A DNA stretch of 64,000 nucleotides, taken from the NCBI GenBank assembly GCA_963575745.1, contig CAUYUJ010020593.1, forward strand, positions 102,179 through 166,178, read 5' to 3'. This DNA comes from Prorocentrum cordatum (lineage: Eukaryota; Sar; Dinophyceae; Prorocentrales; Prorocentraceae). How positions within the stretch are numbered: the first letter of the stretch is position 1; each line of letters starts with the position of its first letter. The notes under the pieces were generated by a model. The model searched no databases. It saw nothing but the letters and a program-made list of their open reading frames with translations, and had not been told where the DNA came from. Shown piece by piece: positions 9,600-20,769 of the stretch. Made by a program: the position numbers and the translations under genes.

Positions 9600-12500
9600 C
9601 GCGTTTCCAGTGAATCTAGTTGGGCCTGTGTGCCACGCGTCGCCACGTCTGGCGGTCCCCTCTGGGTGGCCATGCCCGGTCCATCAGGGCCACGTCAGTC
9701 GAGGGCAGGGCAAATCTGCGCCCTTGGACCCTATGACGTTTTTTGCAACAAACAAAAAAACGTATCCCGGCCCCGCCTAACCCTTCGACGCCACTCGAAA
9801 ATTGATGGCCACGCTCGTCCTGCACGATTATGGCCATGCGACACGCCGCGACACGCGGTGCTTGTCGCCGCCGGGCGACAGGGAGACGCCATGCCGCGCG
9901 TCGGCACCTGCAGAGCCGCCGAAGGAGAACTTCACCGGCGCCGAAGTCATTCAGCCACTCCGCGGCGGAGTTCCGCGGCGGTGTCCGACCAGGGCGCGCG
10001 CGCGGTCATCCAGGCCAACCCGCATTTCAAAATCAGAACGCCACGCTCTCTCAGTGCCCATTACACAGCCTGGACCTTTCTGGCGCCATGGGGCTGTAGT
10101 GCCTGTCCCGGCGTAATCGCTTCCGCGCGCGGCGCAGAAGGCGCGCGATCGCTGGGCGAGTCCAGCATTTCTTCCAAGCGCGCTTTGGCCGATCGCCGAC
10201 CGCCATGCTTGGCGCTTGGCGCCGTCAAAACAGATGTCCGAGCGCGCGCCGGATAGCAATCGACTGCCCTGCGCGCCTCTGGCTCGAACTCAAACGCGGC
10301 GGGGGGCGCGGCGCCATTTCGGAATTGCCTATGACGGCGCGTTGGCCCGCCGCCGCCCGCGCGGGCGGCGCGGCCGAGACGCGCGAGCTACATTTTCTCG
10401 GCGCTTGCCATCGCGACCGGGCCAGAGCGGCGACTGCCGCGGCGACGCGCGTCGCCCACATTGCATGACGCACTTCCGCCCCTTGGACAGTTACACGAGC
10501 AATCCCTCTGCGCGCCAGGGCGTCGCGCGACGCCTGTCCGCGCGACGAGCGCGAAGCGCTGGTCGGCTACCTTGCGCTGCGCGGCACGGCGCGACGCGCG
10601 CCCCCGCGTCTGGCGCGGAAAAAAAGGTTGAATCGCCACAGCTGCGCGGGGGGGGGGGGGGGCGGGGCCCCCGCGCTGCTCGCGCTGCTCACGTCCGCAG
10701 TTGATTGTTGCTATGGTCCAGCCCCGCGCCAATGTTCGGCCGGGCGTTCTACGACGCGCGCGCCATGGCGTCTCGGCCCTGGCCAGACGGTCGAGGTTAA
10801 CGCTGACGCGGAAACCGAAGGCGGTGGTGTTTACGACGATTACTCTACAATCGCGGCGGTGGCGACTGCGTCCACGACGGCGCGCGGTGCCCCATGCGCG
10901 CTGTCGCGCTAGTGCGATGCACAGCCCCTGCAGACAGTGGGCGCGCCAGCTGTCGGCGCGGGCAGAGGCGGCAGCAGCGCGACGCCGTGCTAAACGCGAG
11001 GCCAACGGGCCACATGTTCTTCTCACTCGGAGCCCCGTCTGCGCATCCACTTCTAACCCTCGGAAGCTGCCGCGACCGCCGCCCGGGCTCTGCTCCAGCG
11101 GCCGGGTCTGAGACGGCATCCTTGATGGCGTTTTTGTTGGGGGGGGTCGCGCGCCCAGCTGGCGCGCGCCCCGCGAGTTTCCCCCTCGCGCCCGCGGGCG
11201 GGCTTCAGGTGGCCGGCGTAGCTCGCTGTGCGCTCGGCCGTTTTGCCTCCGCCTCACATCGGGTGCGGAGGTGCGAAACGACGCGGAAGGGCAAGGGGCC
11301 GTGGCGATCTGGGCGCGGCGACGGCGATGGGGCCCCAGAGGTCATGATTCTCCGCCGCCGCTTTCGCCTCCACCCCGCGCCCCCAGCAGCCCCTTTTTCC
11401 GCCGCCCCCCTCGCTATTATCTCAATCCCCCGTGCTCCTCCTTCGCCTCATCGCAGCCGCCCGCGTGGGCGGCGGCCGCTGGCTCGCGGCGCGGGGGGTG
11501 TTGACTTTGGCGTCAGTCGTGGCCTTGGCCGCCCCCTTGCCCGCGGCCTCCTTGGCGGCCGCGGACTTCTCGTCGTCCGCGCCCACCCCGGCCGTCGGGC
11601 CCCGCCCTGGCCGCCACAGCTCATCGAGCTCGCCCGCGGCATCCGTCAGCGAGATCCGGTCGTTAGCCAGCGAGATCGGCCCAGCGTCGCCAGCAGCGCG
11701 CAGCGGAATGCCGGGGCTGCCGGGGCGGCTGCAGGGCGCGGCCGCGATTGACAGATTGGAAAAGGTTGGGCAGGAGTTTCGTGCCGAACTGCTGATCGAA
11801 GGGCTGCGTCGCCGCCCGCGCGCGCCTGGCCGGCAATCCAGCCAGGGGCTGCAGTGGGCAGCGCCGCGTTGGCCGAGTTGCTGCCGACGGAAGCGCCAGC
11901 TGCGTGACTGGCGGTTGGTGAGCAGAGCTCGCTGGCCAAGCTGCGGGGCGCTTGCCTGCGAAGCGGCCAGGCGTATCCCGCGGCGCATCGCGGCCCCGCC
12001 GATGTCGAAGTTTACTGGCGCAGGCGCAGGCGGGTCACTGGCACCGGGGCGCGCGAACTTGTTGTGAGCATGGGGCGAGCCTCTGAGGCGTTGTGGGCCT
12101 CCGTTGGCCGCGAGGGTGTACCTTGACCCTGTCGAGAATCTTGACGGCCTCCTTCGCCCTGTCGCGCAGCTCCGCCTCCTTGGAACCGGGCGCTGCGCGC
12201 GCGTCCGAGGTGTCAGTTGACGATGGCGCGCGCATCTGCCTTCAGAGCCCGTTCCAAAGGGCAAGTGACACCCGCCTGCCACAAGCGAGCGCCCATGGCA
12301 CGTTCTTTCACTGCCACTGACATCGCGGCGTTCTCCATCGCGCCCCAGTCGGTCTGCGCCCTGCGAGGGGCTGCGCCCGAACGCGCCAGCTGGCAGCGAG
12401 CCGCCCCGGGCTCCCTGGCGAGCTCCCGCGCGGCAACTGCGTCGTTGAGGGCGGTCGCCGCCGTGGGCTTCTGGTCGGCCGTCCGCGGGCTCTTGGGCGC

Positions 12501-13985
12501 GCGCCCCGCCGCCTGGGCGCCCGCCGACGGAGCTCCCACCCAGGGAGCTGAACGCGGCAGTCATCGAGTTCGCCTGGGCCTGAAGTAGGACGGCCTCTGG
12601 CGCGCCAGCCCCGACCTGCGAGCCCGCGAAAGCCAGGCGCCAGGCGGTGATCCTGCGCCGGCGCTGTTCTTCGAAATCTACGGCGCTGAAGGTAGTCGAG
12701 TAAACAGCATGCGGGATCAAATTGCCCCACCGAAGCGGCCGCGGGGAAGCGAGAGGGAGCGCTTGGAGGCGGGGAGGACGGGGGGGTCTCGAGGAAGGTT
12801 GCATCGTCTTTCTCCCCCCTCCGGGCCCACGTTGCCTGCGCGCGAGTTCTAGCGACGTTCCCTCCCGCGTGACAGGTCGTTGCGTTGGGGCTGAGAATCT
12901 GCGGCCCCAACTTGCGCGCTCTCGAACTCCCCCTCTGGGGGGCGACTAGATACCGGCAGCGCGATGCGCCCCGTTTTGCCCGCGGTCATCGGGGCCGCCC
13001 CGTCGCGGCGCCAGGGGCGCTTCATCGCCGCCCGCAGCAGAAGAGCTTCAGAGATGAAGCAGGGCGGCAGCGAGCGTTACCTCTGCCAACGCTTGCAGGT
13101 CGGTTGGCGCCGCGGGAATTTGTGACTTCGCAGTGCATCTCGCACGCGCCCCCGGCGCGCGTGCGCGAAGCCTTTGGGGGGGCGCCCGGGCACCGCCCCC
13201 ATGCTTGCGCGCCCAAAATCTAGGAACGCACTAGGTAGTCCTGGGCAAGCATGCTCAAGCGCCTAGCCGGCGCTTCCAAGCTCGCGCGCCCAGCGTTTGC
13301 GTCATATTAGGAAGGCAAAAACAAGCTCGCATGACAGCTTCTCCTGCGCGCCCCGACGCGCCATGTCAGACGCCCGCGCGCGGATTCCAAGCGCGCCCAG
13401 GGCGATTCGGGGGGGCGCATATTCCCGGGTGGCCACTTGAAGTTTACAGGGTTCAAATCAGAAGGTGGGCCGTTGACTCAGACTCAGAAGCGACGTTTGC
13501 TTTCCGTCAAGGTCCCGCGCAACGGCGCGTAAGTGTTTGCAGCGGGTTTCGTGGGCAGTTCGCGCTCGCTTACTACCTGGCCAGTTACGCGCGGGCGGGC
13601 TTGCAGTTGCCTGGGGCCTTTGTCCGCGCCGCGCGCAAGGCGGCGCCCGCTGGGCGGCCCGCGCGCGCCGCCGCCGCCGCCGCCCGCCGCCCGCCGCCCG
13701 CGGCGCCCGCAGTCTGGCTGGCCATGTGGTTTGAACGCGCCGTCCAACGCGCACGTTTCCACGCCGGGGCGCTGTAAAGCACGCGCGCAAGACGGGGCGG
13801 GCGGCCCCGCCGCCCGACGCGCCCGCGCTAGCGCGCCCTCGCCCGCGCCGGCGCGCCCGCCTGCCCGAGCGCGCGCGCCCGAACCCCGCGTCAACTCCCG
13901 CGCCCAAGCCCGCGCCCGAGCGTGCACTCGCGCCCGCGCGATCACGCAGACGCCCGCGCGCGCGCGGGCGGCCAGAGGCAGCGGC
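9600..13985. other. Very GC-rich, CpG-rich block without recognised gene
   Basis: About 4.4 kb rich in GCGCGC and GGCGCG. Several frames on both strands are open for 150-460 codons because stop codons are rare at this composition. The translations are Ala/Arg/Pro-rich with no conserved motif, so none is called a gene. Confidence 0.6.
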
Positions 13986-13988
13986 CGC

Positions 13989-15112
13989 GTGTGAGAAGAA
14001 GCTCACCAAGGTACTGCTCGGACCCAGATGGCAGTCAGTGCCTTCCTGGCCGGGCGTGCTCGCCCATGCCGATGGGGGCGTGCTAGCCGTCTACGTCGAC
14101 GACATGCTCCTGGTGGATCTGGGGCGCAGGGCCGGCGCCCATTGGGAGGCGCTGTGCAAGAACATCGGGTTCAAGGACTAGCCGGCGCCAGTGAACAAGT
14201 TCACTTGTGCGCACTACGCTTTTGACCCTTTCGATCCTAAGCTCCCCGATGCGCTTCGCGCAGTCACGACGTCGACGATCGACTACACCAAGACGATGGT
14301 GGAGCGCTTCTGCACCGACACTGGCCTCCGGACCACCAGGCCCGTGGACACGCCGCACGTCTCAGCCGAGTCTTGGGCGCAGGATTCCGAGGAGGCAGGG
14401 AGGTTTGCCGACGTCGCGGCGTCGCACTCTGTGTTGTCCCTTCTTTTGCCGTGTTGGAAGGCCCGACCTGGCTGCATCCGCGCAGCGATTGTGCAGCGGT
14501 GTGTCACGTTGGACCACCTATCCACGATCTTGCATTCATTCGTCGCATGACTTCTGCTGCATGCACCTCCACGCAAGTCCTCGAGGGCGTGCTCGCCCTG
14601 GCCGACGTGGACGATCTGCTGTTGTTGACGTATTGTGACGCCGATTGGAACGGCGACCCGATGACCAGCAAGTCTGTGACTGGATGGCGGGTTGAGCTAT
14701 TCTCGCCAACCTCCGGCCGTAGCTTCCCATTCTCTTGGGGGTGTTCGCAGCAATCCGCCACTGGAGGGTCCACAGCCGAGACAGAGACCGTCGCATTTTC
14801 CCATGTCGTGAGGCGTGAGGCCATACGGATCCAGATACTCCTTGACGAGGTCCTCCTTCGCAGGATTGGGATAGCCTGCGGGGTCGACAACACGCAGACA
14901 ATCCAACCGCCATCCGCCGCGCACGCAGCGGGTTTGCGTCGGCATGTTGCACGAGATGTTGAGCGACCGGGACCTCCAGAGGAGTCTCGAGCGTTGCCCC
15001 ATCTTGCAGATGAAGGCGGACCTTTTTCACCGAGGCCCTAACCGGCAGTCGTGTCTCCTGCGGCATCTGTGCCGGCAGGCGCTCGGCGATGGGGGTGCTG
15101 ACGGTATCCCGT
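13989..15112 (+). pseudogene. Ty1/copia retrotransposon relic: RT end and RNase H, frameshifted
   Basis: The first frame (from about 13989) reads PSWPGVLAHADGGVLAVYVDDMLL, with the YVDD catalytic box of copia reverse transcriptase at about 14092-14103, and stops at 14179-14181. After a break, another frame gives TYCDADWNGDPMTSKSVTG (near 14627), QQSATGGSTAETE and VDNTQTI, the copia RNase H blocks. After a further shift, GMLHEMLSDRDLQ and MKADLFHR correspond to the family's C-terminal tail. Several frame changes and one stop make it non-functional. No LTRs, gag or integrase were seen nearby. Confidence 0.88.
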
Positions 15113-15280
15113 TGCGAGCGCCGCCGTTCGTTCCGACAGGAGTGGGGACAGAGTCAGCACGAGGATGTGTACAGCGCCCGACGCCAGGGGGCGTGGCAGA
15201 GTGGGGGGGTCTCCCCTCGGGCTGCGCTTTCGCCGTCTGCTGGTTCGGGGGTGCTGCGATCGTCCCACCTCTGTCTCGCG

Positions 15281-15420
15281 GCCGGTCTGGTGGCGCCTTC
15301 GGGCTGCTCACCGCGGCACGTCTTTCTCCAGGCCCGTCTGGTGGCGCCTTCGGGCTGCTCACCGCGGTACGTTTGTCTCAAGGCCGGTCTGGTGGCGCCT
15401 TCGGGCTGCTCACCGCGGCG
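15281..15420. repeat. 51-bp tandem repeat, three copies
   Basis: GGTCTGGTGGCGCCTTCGGG starts at about 15285, 15336 and 15387. The 51-bp unit keeps frame and encodes a 17-residue GGAFGLLTA-type repeat fused to the end of the copia tail frame. Confidence 0.85.
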
Positions 15421-15429
15421 TGTGTAATC

Positions 15430-16180
15430 ATATCACTTCGTTGGCCATCCCCGTTTGGTGAGGGCCCAGGGTGAGATTGAACATGTGATAATGTCCCGAA
15501 GTTCCCTTAACCGTTTTATCGCCGTTCTGGCGTGTAGATCGTTGCATCCGTGTAATTTCTGTTTTAGCTCAAACCCAAACGGGGTTGTAGCCTAAACAGG
15601 TGATGCTGATCACACTGTCGATGTCCTTGGGCTTGTGAGTTGTACGTGGGCAAGTGGCACGCGCGGACAGAAAGAGCCGGTGTGAAACTCAAAACCAGGA
15701 ACAGCGATTCGGGGACCAAGGGAGGTGGGCAGAGCTTTACGAGCGATGCCAGCATAAAGGCCAACGGGAGCCAGAATACCAAGCAAGGGCTGGGGCGGTT
15801 GGAACAACAGACACTTGTCTCTTCCACAACAGGGACTGCTCGAACGCAGGATCGTGCCCACACAGTCCCCTGCCTCTACGATCCCCATCAGGCCCCAGTT
15901 TAATTCCATGTTTGGGTAATTGTGCTGCACCGAAGCGCAGTTTTTTGACAGACCCTTCGCAAGACCCCCGAATGACTACTCAAGGGGACAACGCTCGACA
16001 AAGGGAAGCATACTGGGGGCTGATCCGATGGCATCTGCCAGCGGAAGTAAAACCCATCAGCCATGCGCCCCCAAGAGATGGAAGTGTTTGTTGATCTCAG
16101 GGTCTTTGGAATCGGATACAAGCTTCACGGGCACTTGCAGGCGGCAAGATTTCCCGGAAGGTTCCATCGGGGATCCGTTT
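15430..16180. other. Unassigned sequence of mixed composition
   Basis: A plus frame at 15654-16094 and a minus frame at 15930-15610 are open for 100-146 codons with non-repetitive composition, but neither shows a motif I can assign. Confidence 0.35.
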
Positions 16181-16184
16181 GGCC

Positions 16185-16390
16185 GGGGGCAACGCTAGGG
16201 GGGGACAGGTTCAGGGGGAGCGCATCGACCTCCAAACGCCCATTGACCGCCCATGTGGGCCTGGTAGCTCTCTCCCCGCCCAGGAGCGTGCGGACTGACC
16301 ATGGAGAGCCTATCGCCAACCTATCGGCGATGCATCGCCGATTCCAGGTCCACGCTTCCCTCCCTGAGCCAGCCACCCCCCCCCCGAGCG
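16185..16390 (+). repeat. Dispersed repeat with GCATCGAC...CTATCGGCGAT blocks
   Basis: A block beginning near GCATCGACCTCCAA and ending CCTCCCTGAGCCAG recurs at 41270-41445, with the same order of landmarks: CATCGAC, GGCCTG, CCGATCTATC, CGCCGATT, TTTCCCTCC, GAGCCAG. Related pieces are near 1740 and 43190-43420. Confidence 0.65.
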
Positions 16391-16574
16391 GTGCCTCTCA
16401 TTTGGGGACTCTCGTGGCCCGATCCAGTTTGAGATGTCGTCTGGGACTCAAGGTGTCGAGTCTTGCTTGGACTCTGGAGGCCGCGCTGTGTCTGCAGCTC
16501 CCGAGATCTGTCCCTGGCTGGCTTCGGCGCCCTGCCTGCCGCGCCGCGGGTGTCCGCCGCACGGTGCCCCGCAG

Positions 16575-16624
16575 GCCGTGGACTACATCCACACAACGCT
16601 CGGGTACATCCACCGCGACATCAA
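16575..16624 (+). CDS. AGC-type protein kinase, catalytic-loop exon (HRDIK)
   Basis: The 50-nt block encodes AVDYIHTTLGYIHRDI plus two bases of the next Lys codon. It contains the HRD catalytic loop with the catalytic Asp and the following Lys. The acceptor is CCCGCAG|G at 16573-16574. The donor is GT at 16625, so the Lys codon AAG is split AA|G and completed by the G at 28123, after which Pro-Asp-Asn follows exactly as kinases require. Downstream of the donor the frame loses all kinase similarity, confirming the boundary. Its length is unusual but fits the short exons here. It could extend further 5', but upstream residues do not resemble a kinase. Confidence 0.88.
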
Positions 16625-16703
16625 GTGCGACGCGTCTCTTCTCTTTGTGCTCGGAAGTTGACATTGAAGGAGAAACACAAAACAGCATACATATTAACTT
16701 GCC

Positions 16704-16820
16704 AAGGTCCGCGCGGGTTTCTTGGATCGACGCCAGGCCGCCTTTGGCGCGCTCAGCACTCAGCGCGCCAAGGTGGGGTTTCAGCGCAGATTCAAGAAAT
16801 CTGTGCAGAGCTCCGACAGT
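16704..16820. mobile_element. FB-A foldback element, copy 1
   Basis: AAGGTCCGCGCGGGTTTCTTGGATCGACGC at the left pairs with the complement of GCGCAGATTCAAGAAATCTGTGCAGAGCTCC at the right. An inner perfect hairpin TTGGCGCGCT/AGCGCGCCAA lies at the centre. It starts 80 nt after the catalytic-loop exon. About 40 nt past its right end is TGTGTATTTCAG, a 3'-splice-site-like sequence. Confidence 0.75.
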
Positions 16821-17014
16821 GTATGTTTACGCCGTTTGTTATGTGTATTTCAGAGCTTGATAGAGCGCCATCCTGTCAAGACGATTAACCGCATGCCCCA
16901 GATAATAAAGCATACCCCGCCTTCCCACGATCCTCATGATTATCCCTGGCCAAGGCAGTTTTGGTCAGTGGTGGGGAGGAAGTGTGCATCGTAGACAGGA
17001 TCTTCTCATTATGG

Positions 17015-17135
17015 TTATCAGTAGCATCATCAGCAGTAGCAGCATCATCACCTTCATCATCATTGTCATTCTTAGTATCATCATCATATTCCTTCTCCTC
17101 CTCCTCCTCCTCATTCCTTCTCCTCATCATCATCG

Positions 17136-17206
<71 letters not shown>

Positions 17207-17207
17207 G

Positions 17208-17239
<32 letters not shown>

Positions 17240-17290
17240 GTCATCATCATCATCATCATCATCTCCATCAGCATGGTTATCATTATCATC
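17015..17290. repeat. ATC trinucleotide tract
   Basis: A long interrupted (ATC)n tract, purest at about 17124-17265. Open frames through it are poly-Ile, poly-His or poly-Met. Confidence 0.95.
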
Positions 17291-17586
17291 GTCATTCGCC
17301 GAGTTCGCGAGGTGAGGACGTCTCAGGTGGTATCGTCATACCATGAGACACTCCGTGCATCCGCACACTCCGACATATTTCGTTCGCTCTTTTTCCCGTT
17401 CCTCCCGCATGGAAAAGTTTACTATCGCGCCGGAGCTCCGAATGTATTATCGCCCTTAAGTGAGTATCGTGGGCATAGGATTAGCGAGTTGCCCGTGTTT
17501 CGTTTCTCGAGGGTGTATGGCGCCCCCAGTTTTTGCGGGCCTGGGCCAGTCTCAATGAAGGGGTGTTTTGTTGAAGGGCCTACTGG

Positions 17587-18865
17587 CCCCTCGTACAGGA
17601 TTTGCGCCAGCTCTCATGGACATGGCCCGACCTCGGCACCTTCTTCGATGACTGGGGCAACTGCATCAACTGGATCCACGAGCCCCATGGGGTCCAGCTT
17701 TATATGCTGCGGGCCTCTCAACGACGTTTCTTCCTGCGATGAATTGAGCCTTCGCGCCACGACCTCGGGTGCCTCCCGAACGTCAAGCAGGGCATCGACA
17801 TGTTCGCCACCAAGTTGCACGCCCGCGCCAAGGGGGCCCTCACAACCACCGCCTGGCAACTGGGCCGTCTCTACAACTACCTCTCGGGCGGCGACTACAC
17901 CTAGCAACGCTGTGTGCGGGCAAACATTTCCGCGGACCCCAGCCCTGTGCGCAGATACTGCGACACCGACGAGGAATCCCAAGAGCACACCATCTGGAGG
18001 TTCCCTTGCTGGGAACACGAACGCCGACCTCTGACCACGATGATCTCGGAAGAGCAATGGAAGGTCCTCCCGCCGCACACGCAGCATTGTGGCCTCATCG
18101 ACGAGTCTGCCGCCCTTCTCGACCTCCAGGCCGAGCTCTCCAGGGGCCCGATGCCCTGGCCCATCCCCCGACCTCCGGCCGAATCTCCCGATGTCGACAC
18201 CTCCACCATCTACGCCGACTCGGACGGCAGTCAGCGGGTGTGTGCGGGCACGGACGGGGCCTGCTCGCACCAGGCCATCCCGCTGCTGGCGCGGGTTGCC
18301 TTTGGTGTCTTCTGCGGCAGCGGACATCGCGTAAACCGGTGTGCGCGCGTCCGTGCTCTCGCCCAGAACGCGCAGCGAGCCGAGACTTTGGCCTTGCTCC
18401 ACCTTGTCGCCACGGCCGAGCGGCCGGTCCACATCTTCGTCGACAGCGAGGCCGTGGTCGATGGGTTTGAGCGGCTTCTGGACGGCCGCCCCCCGCCCTC
18501 TGACGGGGCAGAAAGCGACCTGTGGGCCCGCATTCATCGCTGCGTCCTTGCCGAGCCAGACCTTCTCAGGATCGAGAAGGTCACCAGCCACGGGTGACGA
18601 GGACGAGAACGAAAACCGTATCAGTACCATTGCGGAGCATTTCAACCGCCAAGCCGACCACCTGGCCATCGACGGGGTCGCCCTTCACCACCTGCCGTCT
18701 CCCATTATCGAGGAAGTGAAACAGCGCCACCGCGTCGCCGTTGTGCTGCATAGCGTCGCTGTCGCCATCTACGACAAGCGACACCGCATTCTCCCGCTCC
18801 CTCACAGACGAGCGGGCTACACTAACGACCAGCGGCCACCAGCGGCTCCCGAAGGATCTCGACGA
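17587..18865 (+). pseudogene. LINE retrotransposon ORF2 3' relic: zinc knuckle and RNase H
   Basis: One frame runs from VQDLRQLSWTWPDLGTFF through two stops (TGA near 17742, TAG near 17901). It continues with a damaged zinc knuckle, CDTDEESQEHTIWRFPC, and an RNase HI domain: GTDGAC (about 18250), AETLALLHLV, FVDSEAVVDGF and VTSHG. The frame then shifts by one base at 18595-18600 and continues in ORF 18341-18877 with the last RNase H block, FNRQADHLAIDG. The Asp/Glu/Asp catalytic set is largely recognisable. Two stops and a shift mark it as decayed. The RT core is absent. This architecture is common in LINEs of algae and protists. Confidence 0.82.
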
Positions 18866-20090
18866 CCCCTGGGATGAGGTTCGACGCCTCGTCGACTCCG
18901 AGGGCGACGAAGACGAGGACCCATTGGGCTTCGGCGGAGGTACGGACGAGCTCGACACTCCCACTACCCACGCCCAAATACCACCAGGGCTCCGTTGCCT
19001 CCCCCAGCCACTGGCCCCAGGGCACAGACCGCAGTCGCGCGTTCTAGTGAGCCTGGCTGAAAGCCCCCCAACAGCATTGCTGTTGCTGCCCCACGCCACG
19101 GTGACGGCCCAGGGGCACCGACCGCAGTCGCCACTGGCGAGCCGGCCACGCCACCGCCCTACCGCACCGTCGCCGCCGACTTGCACTACGGTTCAGGCCC
19201 CGATGACGGGGAAGACCTGTTCGGCCTCGGGAGCAGCGGTTCCCCGTCGCTCCATGCCACGGTCACCCACGCCCTGGCCAGCTCCATGCGCCCCTGGCTC
19301 GCTCCACGCCGCCACATGGCGGTCGGGCGCATGCTTTCCTGCACCCAGGCACGAGCGCCACGCCGACCTGGTGGCCAGTTTGCCTCCCACTGCGGTAGCT
19401 GCTGCCAGCAGCGCTTCCGGCCTGGCCCCCCCTTTCTGCCGCCCGCCCGAGCCGAGCCACGTTGGCCAGGCACCCCCTTGTCGGTCGATGGGCCCCCGCG
19501 GCGACGCCCGCCGTCTCCCCCGAGCCCGAACCAGCGCCCACGCGAGGCACTGACCGCCGCGCGGACCTCGCCGCGCACCTCGCCAGCAGGGCTGCTGCTG
19601 CCCGCCCGCCTCACGCTCCGCGTCCCGCCGAGGGTCGAGCCGCCGAGGCGTCATGCGACCACTTGAATCTCCAGTACGCCGCGCTCGCGCGCCTGGTTTG
19701 CTCCTTGACCTCCCAGCAGGGCCTGCTTATGCAACGCCTTCACGGCGCACAGGCCGCCCTCGCATCCCTCCGACCCTCGCCTCCGCCCGACGGGGCGTCA
19801 CCCGTCCTAGCGCTGCATGACATTCTCGGTGCCATGCGTGCCCGCAGTGGGCCTCCCTCCACCACGGCCGCAGGCCCCACTTCTCGCCAGCCCGACTGCC
19901 CGCGAGGCCGCGCGTCCTCGGGGCCTGGCTGCGGCGGCGGGGGACGCCCCGTCTTCGCAAGCCGCTCAGCGGTCAAGCCTTTTGTCCCCCCGCCGCCAAC
20001 CAGGGCTTCGCCGACTTGGGCCCTCTTCCCACGCGGGAAAAAGAGATTTGGCGCATCGCATGCTCAGCACCCCGTCTCTTACTACAGTCG
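18866..20090 (+). other. Possible downstream part of the LINE relic; otherwise unassigned
   Basis: Plus-strand frames after the RNase H relic include an acidic stretch (DDPWDEVRRLVDSEGDEDED, near 18860-18920) and a helical stretch (AALARLVCSLTSQQG, near 19680-19725). Pro/Ala/Arg-rich sequence lies between them. A short duplication with CACAGACCGCAGTCGC or its variant lies at about 19020 and 19108. No domain was recognised. Confidence 0.35.
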
Positions 20091-20221
20091 CTTGACGCCG
20101 AGGGAGGGGTTGTTTCAACATCCCCTGTTCCCCAAGGTGCGCACAACCGCCAAGAGTGCGATGGTGGTCTCGACTACGGCAGTAGCCGGCTGTCGACGGG
20201 GCTCTTTTTTGCGTCCGATTC

Positions 20222-20293
20222 CCCAGTCTCTCTCTCTCTTTCTCTTTCTCCCTCCTGCCCTCCATCTCTATCTCTCTCTCGTTCTTTCTCTCG

Positions 20294-20341
<48 letters not shown>

Positions 20342-20465
20342 ATATGTGTGTATATATATGCCTTACCTCTCCCTCTCTTTTTATTTTTCTGTATCCCTCC
20401 ATGCTTCTCTCTCTCTCTCTCTCTCTTTCTCTCCTCTTTCTCTCTTTTGGAAACTCTCTCTGCGT
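20222..20465. repeat. CT dinucleotide tracts
   Basis: Two (CT)n-rich tracts separated by TATGTGTGTATATATATG-type sequence. A similar arrangement recurs at 35565-35985. Confidence 0.9.
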
Positions 20466-20769
20466 GTCTGTGCCTCTCTCTCGCCCTCTGCCCTGGCATT
20501 TACATGTATGGTTGTGCATGCGTTATTTTCCTTCGTCCTCTGTCAGTTGAGCGCTGATACATTCAATCATGCGCGCGTTCCTCACAGAAGCAGACCGCGA
20601 GCCTTGTCTTAACGTTGCGCGATAGCTGCATCCACCCAGAGTCGAACTATTACCCCGGCAGAGCAATCTAACAGCGATGTGTAGGAGCATATCTGGAAGC
20701 ATTCCACTTACGATTCAAATGAGAATCCAGTTGTAGAATCTTGCTGCTCTCGCAGTCGTAGTCGCATTC

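Larger units (their letters stand above)
5290..16574 (+). other. Kinase intron 1, 11.3 kb, GC-AG
   Basis: Inferred from the in-phase join of the flanking kinase blocks. It starts with GC, ends with CAG followed by G, and contains foldback elements, an RNase H relic, a GC-rich block and a copia relic. GC donors and AG|G acceptors are documented in dinoflagellate genes. Confidence 0.75.

Noticed and set aside
10388-12910. Several 200-460 codon ORFs in the GC-rich block
   Set aside because: Stop codons are rare at this composition; ORFs overlap on both strands and encode Ala/Arg/Pro-rich sequence without motifs.
16936-16975. GQGSFGQ, resembling a kinase glycine-rich loop
   Set aside because: Seven residues only, no VAIK lysine after it, and it lies downstream of the HRDIK exon, where the N-lobe cannot be.
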